From positions 1 to 64,000 of the forward strand of contig CAJUDL010000003.1 in assembly GCA_910585285.1 (NCBI GenBank): DNA of 64,000 bases. The letters run 5' to 3'. The notes under the pieces are model-generated. The model worked only from the letters and a program-made list of their open reading frames with translations. It was not told the DNA's origin and searched no databases. A program made the position numbers and the translations under genes. Below, in pieces: positions 41,546 through 51,115 of the stretch; within the stretch, counting starts at the first letter, position 1; each line of letters starts with the position of its first letter. This stretch comes from an uncultured Muribaculaceae bacterium (GTDB lineage: Bacteria > Bacteroidota > Bacteroidia > Bacteroidales > Muribaculaceae).

Positions 41546-42934
41546 ATGGGATTCATCGATAAAATAAAGGATTTTGTATCAAATGCGGTGATAAAAGTTA
41601 AAAATGCTATCGATTACTGCATAACGGGTGTATGGAACGACCCGCGACAAACCATGCGCGTGCGCATCATCCGCACCATCAACCTATCCGTAAATTCTTT
41701 TCTCGACCGCGATCTGCAAACGCGTTCTATGTCGCTGACATATTCCACTGTGCTTGCTCTTGTGCCGGCAATCGCGCTGCTTGTGGCTATCGGAAGAGGT
41801 TTTGGCTTGCAGGATTATCTCCAGGAAGAACTCTACAATTTTTTTCCATCACAACACACTGCAATTTCGGCTGCTCTCAAATTTGTTGATTCCTATCTCA
41901 CGGAAGCATCTCAGGGCGTATTTGTCGGCATTGGCATATTATTCCTGTTGTGGACCGTGATATCTCTTCTTTCCAGCATTGAAGATGCATTCAACATGAT
42001 CTGGGACATCAAGAGACAACGCTCTTTTTATCAGAAAATAACAGATTACATTGCAATCTGTCTTATTATTCCCATTCTCATGATCTGCTCATCGGGTGTC
42101 TCGATATTCATGTCTACAACTATACAGGATAACCTCAATCTACCCTTCCTTACCCCGGTTGTAAACGTCATTCTCGAAACCGCTCCAGTTATTTTGTGCT
42201 GGGTTGCCTTCTCCCTTTCCTTCCTTCTGATACCGAACACGAAAGTCGATATAAAATATGCCGCCATTTCGGGAGCCATCTGTGCTATTGCCTTCACGAT
42301 ATTACAGCTACTGTTTGTCAATGGTCAGATATATGTATCGAAATACAATGCCATCTATGGTTCGTTCGCATTTCTACCGTTGCTCCTCATATGGCTGCAG
42401 CTCTCGTGGTTGTTGTTGCTGTCGGGGTGTGTTCTCACCTATTCTCTTCAGAATGTTTTCACTTTCAACTTCAACGGCAACTCCGATAAACTCTCGCTCG
42501 ATGGATGGCACTCAATAGCGTTGATTGTGATGAGCGTTGTTGCCCAGCGCTTCATTGCGCGTGAAAAACCGCTGTCACATACCGATATCGCGAGACTCTA
42601 CAACCTCCCCATAAGAATTGTATCGAGAATTACCGACAAACTGCATGCCGCCGGGTTATTGTACTCCGTCAGAATTAAAGATGGTGAATATGGCGAAGCA
42701 CCTGCGATAGAATTGCAGGATTTCACAATCTCGGATTTTCTCCGCGCCTATAACTCCGAAGGGCAAATGGATTTCATTCCTGACATTCGCGAAATCTACT
42801 CAGGACTTTTCGGCATCATCCTCCCCATCCGCGAGAAATGTTACTCTGAATATTCCCATATTCTCCTCCGCGACCTTCCGATCCCCTCTCCCGACCTCAT
42901 CCGCCAAACCCTCCTCCACAATCAGCTAAAATAA
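41546..42934 (+). CDS. YihY/BrkB family membrane protein
   Basis: A 462-residue inner-membrane protein of the YihY/BrkB (once RNase BN) family, with about six membrane helices in the central part (for example LVPAIALLVAIGRGFGL, GIGILFLLWTVISLLSSIEDAFNMIWDIK and LPLLLIWLQLSWLLLLSGCVLTY). A C-terminal extension of about 130 residues is soluble and contains a winged-helix-like stretch (HTDIARLYNLPIRIVSRITDKLHAAGLL). I start at ATG 41546, since an earlier in-frame start lies inside rnpB. The true role is unknown. The last codons are C-rich. Confidence 0.86.
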   Translation: MGFIDKIKDFVSNAVIKVKNAIDYCITGVWNDPRQTMRVRIIRTINLSVNSFLDRDLQTRSMSLTYSTVLALVPAIALLVAIGRGFGLQDYLQEELYNFFPSQHTAISAALKFVDSYLTEASQGVFVGIGILFLLWTVISLLSSIEDAFNMIWDIKRQRSFYQKITDYIAICLIIPILMICSSGVSIFMSTTIQDNLNLPFLTPVVNVILETAPVILCWVAFSLSFLLIPNTKVDIKYAAISGAICAIAFTILQLLFVNGQIYVSKYNAIYGSFAFLPLLLIWLQLSWLLLLSGCVLTYSLQNVFTFNFNGNSDKLSLDGWHSIALIVMSVVAQRFIAREKPLSHTDIARLYNLPIRIVSRITDKLHAAGLLYSVRIKDGEYGEAPAIELQDFTISDFLRAYNSEGQMDFIPDIREIYSGLFGIILPIREKCYSEYSHILLRDLPIPSPDLIRQTLLHNQLK

Positions 42935-42939
42935 TAAAT

Positions 42940-42984
42940 GCGAAGCACGTTGAGTGAAGACACCTTGGTGTCCCGTATGCCGTC
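42940..42984 (+). repeat. dispersed 49-base repeat, copy 4 (divergent)
   Basis: Shares GTTGAGTGAAG, the hairpin and the GTATGCCGTC end with copy 1 but lacks the first bases. The hairpin reads GACACCTTGGTGTC instead of GGCACCTTGGTGCC: both sides of one pair have changed, so pairing is kept. Confidence 0.85.
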
Positions 42985-42995
42985 ATCCAGAAAAC

Positions 42996-43034
42996 AAAAG
43001 CAGGATGCATGAATTGAACATGCATCCTGCTTTT
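42996..43034. terminator. bidirectional terminator of yihY and the GH57 gene
   Basis: A perfect 16-bp stem (42996-43011 with 43019-43034), AAAAGCAGGATGCATG, has a 7-base loop and gives T-runs on both strands. Confidence 0.88.
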
Positions 43035-43054
43035 ATTTTGAAGGTAAAAATTGG

Positions 43055-44488
43055 CTACTTCTTAGCTGCGGTCTTTTTTGCTGCTTTCTTGGCGACTGGT
43101 TTCTTTTCAGTTGCGGGTTTCTTTGCCGCTGCCTTTTTGGCTGGAGCTTTCTTGGCAGGTTTCTCTTCTACCACTACCAGCTCTTCGCGATTCTCCATGT
43201 CTGTGCGCAGAGATGTTACTTCCTTTTTCAGCGATGTGATCTCGTCTGCCTGATTACGGATCGTGAGAAGCAGTGAGTTAAGTTCCTCGTTATCGATTGA
43301 TTCGGGATACTGTTCTTCTACGCGAACCAGGAAGTCTGCAAGAACATTCATATAATTAGTGAATGCTGCAAACGGCGAGTCATACGGGCTGAAAGCGGCA
43401 TGTGAAGCACCATCAGCCATGTTCTTTGTGCTCATATAGTAGAAATGGTCACTACTCTGCAGATACTCCCAATCCTGTTTCAAACGGCGGTCATTGCAAA
43501 GGCTTACACGCTCTGCCACGGCATAGAGCTTACGCAATGCTTCTCTCTGAAGCTCGTTACCTTTCCATGCAGACACGTCACGCGCCTCATCTATACCTGA
43601 AATCGGATAAGGTATGGAAAGTTCATCGACCGGTTTCAGTTTTGCAACAGCCTCGGAAGGTGTGGTAAACTGAATTCCTTTCTCCTTACCGAACATCGGA
43701 AGAGCCTTCATGAACTCAAAGATACCGGTACCTGCCGGAAGGAAAGTCCCGAATGTATCCATGCTCATCAGGAGATTCACAACCTGCTCCTCTTCCGGAA
43801 GAGATGCTATCCAGTTCACATACTTATCGGCTGTCAACGGATATTCATCCCATTCAGGATTGTTGAAGTTCATGGTGACATCTTCTGCAAGCTTGTCGTT
43901 GGTGAGAAGAAGCTTCAGGTTGGGAGCGGTAGCGGCGCGATAAACATAGTTGGGTGACTTCCAGCCCAGGATGTGTTTGGCACCATCTGTGAGAGTGGTC
44001 TTGAATCCCATCGATGCCACAAGCATGGCTATGTCATCATCATAGATCAGTTCTGTGTTTGCAAACACTTTCGGTTTCTGTCCGAAAAGGCGGTAGATAA
44101 GGTCATCGTGCGCCTTCACCTCACGCATAAACTCCTCTGGATCTTCAAGGGAAGCAAGAGAATGGGAATAGGTGCCCGACAGGAATTCTACACAACCTGT
44201 ATCAGCAAGCTGACGAAGTTTATCAATACATTCCGGCACATACATCTGAAGCTGCTCGATAGCAATGCCGGAAATACTGATGGAGCATTTAAACTCACCG
44301 TTGCTGTTTTTAATCATCTGCAGCAAAGTCTCCGCCATCGGTATGTATGAATTTTGTGCCACTCGGGTGATGATTTCGTCATCTGCAAAATCATCATAAT
44401 AATAATGATCGTTACCTATGTCAAAAAAACGATAGCGTTTCAGACGATAAGGCTGATGTATCTTGAAATAGAAGCAAACTGACTTCAT
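43055..44488 (-). CDS. GH57 alpha-glucan hydrolase with H1-histone-like tail
   Basis: Cytoplasmic alpha-amylase or glucanotransferase of family GH57, probably acting on glycogen. N-terminal SVCFYFKIHQPYRLKRYRFF is the family start. The nucleophile Glu lies in NTELIYDDDI and an acid/base Asp in SMDTFGTF. The 477-residue protein ends with a coiled coil (about 415-440) and then a tail of about 35 residues of Lys-Ala-Pro repeats (KKAPAKKAAAKKPATEKK-type), unlike ordinary GH57 proteins. It forms an operon with the GT4 and GH133 genes upstream. Confidence 0.88.
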   Translation of the reverse strand: MKSVCFYFKIHQPYRLKRYRFFDIGNDHYYYDDFADDEIITRVAQNSYIPMAETLLQMIKNSNGEFKCSISISGIAIEQLQMYVPECIDKLRQLADTGCVEFLSGTYSHSLASLEDPEEFMREVKAHDDLIYRLFGQKPKVFANTELIYDDDIAMLVASMGFKTTLTDGAKHILGWKSPNYVYRAATAPNLKLLLTNDKLAEDVTMNFNNPEWDEYPLTADKYVNWIASLPEEEQVVNLLMSMDTFGTFLPAGTGIFEFMKALPMFGKEKGIQFTTPSEAVAKLKPVDELSIPYPISGIDEARDVSAWKGNELQREALRKLYAVAERVSLCNDRRLKQDWEYLQSSDHFYYMSTKNMADGASHAAFSPYDSPFAAFTNYMNVLADFLVRVEEQYPESIDNEELNSLLLTIRNQADEITSLKKEVTSLRTDMENREELVVVEEKPAKKAPAKKAAAKKPATEKKPVAKKAAKKTAAKK

Positions 44489-44547
44489 TTTGAATAATTT
44501 TTAATGTGTAATGTATAATGTGTAATTATGTTTGACAGGTAAAAAAA

Positions 44548-45813
44548 CTATCTGCGATTTGCGATAACTTGTTTGTATATGTCGATCACCTTTTTACCTG
44601 CCTTCTCCCATGTGATCTGGTGAATTTCCTCGATTCCCTTGTCACGAAGTTCATTATGGAGTGCCGGATATGATACGAGAGCATGCATTGCATCCGCCAT
44701 TGCGTCAATATCCCAGTAATCAGTCTTGATTACGTTATCGAGAATCTCAGCACATCCGCTCTGCTTCGAAATAATAGAGGGGACACCCATCTCCATGGCT
44801 TCAAGCGGGGAGATTCCAAATGGTTCCGATACCGACGGCATTACATAAACATCCGAATCGCGGAACATCTGATATACCTCTTTCCCACGAAGGAAACCTG
44901 TGAAATGAAAACGGTCGGCGATATTGCGTTTGGCAGCAAGACGAATCATCGCAGCCTCCATGTCACCACCACCTGCCATAACAAATCTCACATGCTTGTT
45001 TTTCTGGAGCACTTTTGCAGCTGCCTCCACGAAATACTCCGGACCCTTCTGCATCGTGATACGTCCAAGGAAAGTTATGACCTTATCCTTCCCTTCGCGA
45101 CGCTTGAGATTCAACAATTCATCACTCAAAGGTATCACGGCATTGTGTACGGTAGTTACTTTTGACGGATCTATACCATACTTCTCAATGACGGTCTTAC
45201 GCGTAAGGTTCGACACGGTGATAATATGATCCGCATTGTTCATACCGTCTTTTTCTATCCCGAACACCGTAGGATTCGGCTTTCCGCGCGAACGGTCAAA
45301 TTCCGAGGCATGCACATGAATCACGAGTGGTTTGCCGGTAACATTCTTGGCATGGATTCCTGCCGGATATGTGAGCCAGTCATGGGAATGGATCACATCG
45401 CACGGAATAGTCCTGGCAATTACCCCAGCCACGATGGAATAATTATTGATCTCTTCGAGAATATTGTCGGGATAGCGTCCGGAAAACTCGATGCATCCGA
45501 GGTCGTTGAGACGCATGTAATTGAAATCGGCATAAATATGGTCACGAAGGTCGTAATAAAGCTGAGGATTCATCACATTGCCAATGCGGTTCTGAACATA
45601 ATCCCAGTTCACATCACGCCATGCCACCGGAGTGTTGCAAGCACCAATGATGTTTGCGAAACCTTTCTCTTCATCGCCCCAGGGTTTGGGAATAACGAAG
45701 GAGATCTCCATATCGCCATTGGCATGCATACCCTTAGTCAGACCATAGCTTGCTGTTCCCAATCCTCCAAGGATGTGGGGAGGAAACTCCCATCCAAACA
45801 TTAATGCTTTCAT
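44548..45813 (-). CDS. GT4-type glycosyltransferase, probable glycogen synthase
   Basis: A 421-residue GT-B fold enzyme with an N-terminal WEFPPHILGGLGTASYGL glycine loop, SHDWLTYPAG, and the GPEYFVEAAAKVL...VMAGGG nucleotide-binding half. The EPFGISPLEAMEMGVPSI motif carries the conserved E-x7-E. In Bacteroides-type genomes this gene sits between GH57 and debranching enzyme genes, so it is thought to make or remodel glycogen. The sugar donor is not certain from sequence. It is 3 bases downstream of the debranching gene. Confidence 0.86.
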   Translation of the reverse strand: MKALMFGWEFPPHILGGLGTASYGLTKGMHANGDMEISFVIPKPWGDEEKGFANIIGACNTPVAWRDVNWDYVQNRIGNVMNPQLYYDLRDHIYADFNYMRLNDLGCIEFSGRYPDNILEEINNYSIVAGVIARTIPCDVIHSHDWLTYPAGIHAKNVTGKPLVIHVHASEFDRSRGKPNPTVFGIEKDGMNNADHIITVSNLTRKTVIEKYGIDPSKVTTVHNAVIPLSDELLNLKRREGKDKVITFLGRITMQKGPEYFVEAAAKVLQKNKHVRFVMAGGGDMEAAMIRLAAKRNIADRFHFTGFLRGKEVYQMFRDSDVYVMPSVSEPFGISPLEAMEMGVPSIISKQSGCAEILDNVIKTDYWDIDAMADAMHALVSYPALHNELRDKGIEEIHQITWEKAGKKVIDIYKQVIANRR

Positions 45814-45816
45814 CTG

Positions 45817-47781
45817 TTATTCACTTTGAGCGGTTAGAAGTTTTGTCATTTGTTTCACAGTCTTGATCGTGCGCAGTATCTCGCCAACATTCTTGGCGGT
45901 GCTGACTGCTCCACGACCCGTATACGGCGGATTCCCGTCATACATCTCGGAAAGGGAACCGATGCAGCCCTCCGTCATCTCGTCTTCATAACCGATGAGC
46001 ATACGCTCGATGAAGGAGAGTCCGGAAAGTCCAAACACTTTAAAATAGGCATCGGCATAAAATCCGAAGAGCCAGGGACGCGCCGGTCCTAAATGCACCG
46101 CATACTCACGCTCTGTCGGATTTCCCACATACGTCGGATTGTAGGCGAAACTCTTAGGACTGAGCGAGCGAAGCCCCTTTGGGGTGAGAAGCTCACGGGT
46201 GCAGAGGTCAAGCACGCTCTTGCGCTGACGGCGGTCAAGAGGGGAATATTCAAGACCGATTGCAATAGCCAGGTTTGGACGCACCTCAAGATCTGTATAA
46301 CTGCCGTTGACATAATCATAGAGATAGCCGTAATCATTGAGGAAGGTGTCAATAAACGAACCCTTGATCTTATCTGCGAGTTCGGTGAGTTCTGCAACAT
46401 ATGCCTCTTCCCCTTTCTCATTCTCATAAAGAGATATCAGGAATTTGACAGCGTTATACCATAATGCATTGAACTCAAGAATATATCCGGTTCTGGGAAT
46501 TATCGGCTTGCCGTTGATTGAAGCTGACAGCCAGGTCACCGGTGAGTTCTGTCCATTGGATGACACAAGCCCGTTATGATTAAGCTTGAGATTGCGTATT
46601 CTCTCTCCGCGCACATCTTCTACGAGACGGCGAACTGCTTCACCATAACGTTTGCGGCATTCATTTGAATCGGAATGGCGGCGGAACTGCTGGATTGCCC
46701 ATATCGTCCACAACGGAATGTCCGGAAGATCGATCTCTCCAATGGTTGGATCTTTCTCACCCTTGTCAATATATTTAAACAATGCCTTAAGGAATGTGTC
46801 AAGAATCTCGAAATAATCCTCCTCGTGATTGATAGCGAGCGTACAGCCTGGCAATGCTATCACCTCGTCTCTCGCCCGAACATTATACCATGGATATCCC
46901 GCCATTATATATGTTCCGTGTTCGTTCTTGAGATAAAATTGTTTAGCAGAATTTTTCAGACAATTCGAAAAACTTGTTCTACAAGTACGAGTTGTGAGTT
47001 CTTCCTTATATGTTTTTTCAAATGTCTTTGGCTTGCATTCGTAAGTTGAAGCAGAGAATATGATGGTTTCCCCTTTCTTAATCGGCAATTCAAAATATCC
47101 CGGCACCCATAAATCTTCTTTATAGGGGATTCCTCTCACCTTGTCTTTCGTATATTCTATTCCTTTATACCAATGACCGTCGTTTACCCATTCAACAGGT
47201 TTGTTAAACTGCATGAAAAGTTCCGGATATCCTTCATAAAGGCAAGTCGAGATTCCGTTTTCAATTGGTTTTATCTCCTTATTGATGGCTGTATTTTCCA
47301 CGCAAAGATCATTGGCATTGCGGAATGCAAGAAACGGACGGAAACGTAATGTTGTTGGAGAGTGCGCTTCAACCAGCGTATATTTGATAAGAATCCTGTT
47401 CTCATGCGAAATAAACACTTTCTCCTTGGTCATCACCACGCCACCCACGCGAAAGGTCATTACGGGGACATTGTCGCAGTTAAACTCACGGATGTACTTG
47501 TGACCATTGGGGCTGAATACATTGTCGCCATACTGATGAAGCCCCAGGTTAAACGAGGCTCCGTGTTGGATTACCGATTCATCAAGCGAAGACAGAAGCA
47601 CGTGCGCCTTGTCATCCATCTCCGGAATCGGAATCACCAGCAAGCCATGCTGCTTGCGGGTATTGCAACCCACGATGGTAGTACAATGATAAGCCCCCGA
47701 CTTGTTGGTGCGAAGCATCTCTTTGGGAAGACTCTGCTCCAAGTTGATCATAAGGTTCTTGTCAAATTTAAGATAGCTCAT
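45817..47781 (-). CDS. glycogen debranching enzyme, GH133 type
   Basis: Amylo-alpha-1,6-glucosidase of 654 residues. The N-terminal domain (about 1-260) begins with the SLPKEMLRTNKSGAYHCTTIVGCNTRKQHGLLV pattern. The (alpha/alpha)6 C-terminal domain has YIMAGYPWYNVRARDEVIALPG and LVSSNGQNSPVTWLSASINGKPI, with acidic catalytic residues in these stretches. It starts the glycogen operon with GT4 and GH57 and has a good promoter at 47899-47929 and a leader of about 110 bases. Confidence 0.92.
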   Translation of the reverse strand: MSYLKFDKNLMINLEQSLPKEMLRTNKSGAYHCTTIVGCNTRKQHGLLVIPIPEMDDKAHVLLSSLDESVIQHGASFNLGLHQYGDNVFSPNGHKYIREFNCDNVPVMTFRVGGVVMTKEKVFISHENRILIKYTLVEAHSPTTLRFRPFLAFRNANDLCVENTAINKEIKPIENGISTCLYEGYPELFMQFNKPVEWVNDGHWYKGIEYTKDKVRGIPYKEDLWVPGYFELPIKKGETIIFSASTYECKPKTFEKTYKEELTTRTCRTSFSNCLKNSAKQFYLKNEHGTYIMAGYPWYNVRARDEVIALPGCTLAINHEEDYFEILDTFLKALFKYIDKGEKDPTIGEIDLPDIPLWTIWAIQQFRRHSDSNECRKRYGEAVRRLVEDVRGERIRNLKLNHNGLVSSNGQNSPVTWLSASINGKPIIPRTGYILEFNALWYNAVKFLISLYENEKGEEAYVAELTELADKIKGSFIDTFLNDYGYLYDYVNGSYTDLEVRPNLAIAIGLEYSPLDRRQRKSVLDLCTRELLTPKGLRSLSPKSFAYNPTYVGNPTEREYAVHLGPARPWLFGFYADAYFKVFGLSGLSFIERMLIGYEDEMTEGCIGSLSEMYDGNPPYTGRGAVSTAKNVGEILRTIKTVKQMTKLLTAQSE

Positions 47782-47898
47782 GACATAATTGATTATGCGG
47801 GTTATAATTTTCTTTAGTTTCGGTCAATGCCATAGTTATCATCGAAGCCGAGGAGGGTAATGCCAGGGTGATAAATTAGATAGTGCACCGTTGTGTTA

Positions 47899-47929
47899 CA
47901 AAGTTACTTCATACTTATAACAATTGCAA
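47899..47929 (-). promoter_or_regulatory. promoter of the glycogen operon
   Basis: On the minus strand TTG (47929-47927), 20 bases, TAACTTTG (47906-47899). The leader to the start codon at 47781 is about 110 bases. Confidence 0.65.
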
Positions 47930-47999
47930 CCCTTGAGAGTATGTTTAATAATATAATTTCATAACTTGCAACATTTTTTCAATCATTTGCTTCAATATA

Positions 48000-48036
48000 G
48001 CAAGCGGGAGCAAGTTTTACGCTTGCTCCCGCTTGC
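48000..48036 (-). terminator. 15-bp hairpin after nuoN
   Basis: GCAAGCGGGAGCAAG (48000-48014) pairs perfectly with 48022-48036 around a 7-base loop, 33 bases after the nuoN stop. The T-run is missing on the minus strand (TATATTGAAG follows), so it may end or protect the 3' end of the long operon. Confidence 0.55.
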
Positions 48037-48068
48037 CATATCGGGAATTAGATAGCTTAAATTCTTTA

Positions 48069-49511
48069 TTATCCTATCACCGCGTTCACGCAGTATTCAT
48101 AAATGCAAGGCACGATACCTGCGAATATGATACCGGCAACACAGATCCAGAGGGCAATCTTCTCACCGCAGGCACTCTTGAAGCTGTCGATCTTGGCATC
48201 GCCCGGTTTGATCCAGATTGCTTTTACAACCAACAGATAGTAGTAGAGTGAGATGATTGTATTGATCAATGCGATCAGCACAAGCATGTAAAGAGCCATT
48301 GATCCGGTTGAGGTGACAGCCGTGAAGATAAGTATCTTGCTGAAGAAACCTGCAAACGGAGGAATACCTGCAAGAGAGAACATTGCCAATGTCATCGCAA
48401 ATGAGAGCCAAGGATTGGTCTTGTGAAGTCCGTCGTAATCATCCATCAGGAGCTTACCACTGTTGTTCTCTATGCTTGATATCACTGCAAAAGCTCCGAG
48501 GTTGCTGACGATATACACAAAGATATAAAACATCATTGATGCCAAACCGATGCCGCCTGCCATAACGCCAAGCATTATGTATCCCGCCTGAGAGATTGAG
48601 GAGAACGCCATGAAGCGTTTCATGTTCTTCTGACGGATGGCGAAAAGGTTACCTACAGTTATCGTTGCTATGATTACAGCATACATCATCCATTCCCACA
48701 TGTGATCAAACAGAGGACCAAATGCCTGAACGAAAATCACGAAGAATGCAAACGCAGCTGCTCCTTTGGAAATAACTGAAAGGTAGCTCGTGATTGCTGT
48801 GGGAGCGCCCTGATATACATCAGCTGTCCAGAGATGGAAAGGAACAAGCGAAAGCTTGAAACCGATACCTGCAATCATGAATGCAATAGCAGCAATGAGA
48901 AGACCGCTGTATTCGCCTGCAATTACATTCTGACGGATATCATCGAAATAAAGCGATCCCCCTGAAAAGGCATACACAAACGAAAGACCCATGAGCAGAA
49001 TTGCAGAGGAGAAGACTGCTGTCAGAATATATTTCGCAGCAGCCTCGTGACTCTCATAATGCTTCTTATTGAATGCTACAAGAGCGGCGAGAGGCAGCGA
49101 TGCAGATTCAAGACCTATGATGAAAAGGAGGAAATGGCGCGCGGAAATCATGAGATACATTCCGAAGAGAGTTACGAGAAGAAGCTCGTAGAACTCCCCT
49201 TTGCGAATAGCCACCTCATCGCTCTCAACCCATTTTGCAGACTGAAGGAATACGATAAACACTCCGACATTCAGAATAGCCTTCATGGCTTTGCATGCTG
49301 AATCATTGACATACATGCCGCTGAACACCTCCATATCGCACGAGGGTAGAATCCAGATGGCTATCGTAGCCAATCCGAAGAGCACCGTAGTGAGTGGAGT
49401 GAGGAAGCGCTTGGAGCCATCTCCGGAAAAAGTGTCAAAAAGAAACACCACCAGGAAAAGACCCAGAATTATTAGCTCGGGCAACATTGCCCCAAATTGT
49501 GAATAATCCAT
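48069..49511 (-). CDS. nuoN: NADH-quinone oxidoreductase subunit N
   Basis: Antiporter-like membrane subunit of complex I, 480 residues with about 14 helices. Conserved Lys and Pro helices include FMIAGIGFKLSLVPFHLWTADVYQGAPT and the following KGAAAFAFFVIF. It is the last gene of the nuo/atp operon. A hairpin follows. Start ATG at 49511. Confidence 0.94.
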   Translation of the reverse strand: MDYSQFGAMLPELIILGLFLVVFLFDTFSGDGSKRFLTPLTTVLFGLATIAIWILPSCDMEVFSGMYVNDSACKAMKAILNVGVFIVFLQSAKWVESDEVAIRKGEFYELLLVTLFGMYLMISARHFLLFIIGLESASLPLAALVAFNKKHYESHEAAAKYILTAVFSSAILLMGLSFVYAFSGGSLYFDDIRQNVIAGEYSGLLIAAIAFMIAGIGFKLSLVPFHLWTADVYQGAPTAITSYLSVISKGAAAFAFFVIFVQAFGPLFDHMWEWMMYAVIIATITVGNLFAIRQKNMKRFMAFSSISQAGYIMLGVMAGGIGLASMMFYIFVYIVSNLGAFAVISSIENNSGKLLMDDYDGLHKTNPWLSFAMTLAMFSLAGIPPFAGFFSKILIFTAVTSTGSMALYMLVLIALINTIISLYYYLLVVKAIWIKPGDAKIDSFKSACGEKIALWICVAGIIFAGIVPCIYEYCVNAVIG

Positions 49512-49564
49512 TGTTATTGTTGTGCTTTACTCTATTTCTAAAAGTTTTGAGATCACATTGCCTG

Positions 49565-51079
49565 TCAGATAGCATTCTGAAGTGCGTTAATGATCGGGGC
49601 AAAACTATGTTGGATTGTCTCGTTGATCCAGTTGGGGAAGAAGCCTATTCCTGCGAGACACACGATAAGTGTAACTGTGGAAAGACGCTCCCACCAGCTT
49701 GCATCCGTAAGTTTCAGATGATGCTCATCTTGAACGGGTCCAAGAACAAGCTTACCTACAACACGGAGAATATATACAGCTGTAATCACGATTGAGGTTG
49801 TGGCAGCTATCACGAAAATACGATGGAAAAGATCGTTATTTTCGAAGGCACCGAAGAAGATTGTCATCTCGGCTACGAAACCAGACATACCGGGCAGACC
49901 AAGCGATGCGAAACCGGCTATCATATAGCAGACACCAAGATAAGGCATTATCTTCATCAAACCTCCCATCTCGCGAATATCGCGGGTATGGGTTCTTCCG
50001 TAAATCATACCGATAAGGGCGAAGAATAGTGCAGTCATAAGACCGTGAGAAAGCATCTGCAGGATACCACCGGTCATCGCTGTGGTGTTAAGCATAAGGA
50101 TTGCAAAAAGCACCATTCCACAGTGTGACACTGATGAATAAGCGTTGATGTATTTAAGGTCTGTCTGAACACATGCGGAGAACGCTCCGTAAACGACACT
50201 GATACCCGTGAGGATGATAAAAATCCACGCAAGTTCCTGCGCCGCCTGAGGGCAAAGGAAGATAGCAATACGGAAGCATCCGTATCCACCGAGCTTCATA
50301 AGAACACCGGCATGGAGCATCGACACTGCTGTCGGTGCGCAGGCGTGACCGTCAGGACTCCAGGTGTGGAAGGGGAACATCGCACCCAACACACCGAATC
50401 CAACAAACGTGAAGCAGAAGAGAAGACGCTGCCAGCTCGGATCGATAGCATTATTATGGGAGATCTCAAGAATGTTCCAGGTGAGCTGTCCACCTTCGGG
50501 AGCACTGTGCCAGAAGATTCCAAGAAGACCGAGCATAAGGAAAGCCGAACCACCCATAAGCATGAGCGTAAGCTTCATTGCCGAATACTCCTTGCGTCCC
50601 GTGCCCCACACTCCGATAAGCAGATACATCGGGATAAGTGCCACCTCGTAGAACATGAACATCGTGAACATGTCGATTGAGATGAAGAATCCGAACACAC
50701 CTGTTGACAGGAGACAGAACCAGAGGAAGAAGTTCATCGGCAGCGGATCGATTTTCCAGGAAGCGAATGTGCCGGCAAAAACGATGATTGCAGAAAGAAG
50801 CAACATCAACACTGAGATACCGTCAACACCAACTGCGAGATGTATGTTAAGCGGAGCATACCACATCCAGCTACCCGTATAGAGCATTTCGGATGTGTCT
50901 CCGGCTGCGCGGAGCGCAAGGAAGTCAACTACAAGCCAGATCGCCATGGCGAGCAAGACTGTAGAACCTGTCACCATCACGGCGCGGATTGCCTTCATAT
51001 TGCTATTGCCGCAACATGCCAGGCCAGCCATCATGATGACCGGGACTATTACAAACCAGATTAAGATATTTCCAAACAT
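49565..51079 (-). CDS. nuoM: NADH-quinone oxidoreductase subunit M
   Basis: Proton-pumping, antiporter-like subunit of 504 residues. MFYEVALIPMYLLIGVWG carries the conserved Glu of helix 5, and GAMFPFHTWSPDGHACAPTAVSMLHAGVLMKLGGYG the lysine-bearing helix. It lies 53 bases before nuoN and 36 after nuoL. Confidence 0.95.
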   Translation of the reverse strand: MFGNILIWFVIVPVIMMAGLACCGNSNMKAIRAVMVTGSTVLLAMAIWLVVDFLALRAAGDTSEMLYTGSWMWYAPLNIHLAVGVDGISVLMLLLSAIIVFAGTFASWKIDPLPMNFFLWFCLLSTGVFGFFISIDMFTMFMFYEVALIPMYLLIGVWGTGRKEYSAMKLTLMLMGGSAFLMLGLLGIFWHSAPEGGQLTWNILEISHNNAIDPSWQRLLFCFTFVGFGVLGAMFPFHTWSPDGHACAPTAVSMLHAGVLMKLGGYGCFRIAIFLCPQAAQELAWIFIILTGISVVYGAFSACVQTDLKYINAYSSVSHCGMVLFAILMLNTTAMTGGILQMLSHGLMTALFFALIGMIYGRTHTRDIREMGGLMKIMPYLGVCYMIAGFASLGLPGMSGFVAEMTIFFGAFENNDLFHRIFVIAATTSIVITAVYILRVVGKLVLGPVQDEHHLKLTDASWWERLSTVTLIVCLAGIGFFPNWINETIQHSFAPIINALQNAI

Positions 51080-51115
51080 GATTTTATTAATATTTGCAAT
51101 GCGATATGAAGTTAA

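Noticed and set aside
22436..42984. 49-base repeats as a CRISPR array or integron attC sites
   Set aside because: Copies are far apart with genes between them, there are no spacers or cas genes, and no integrase is present.
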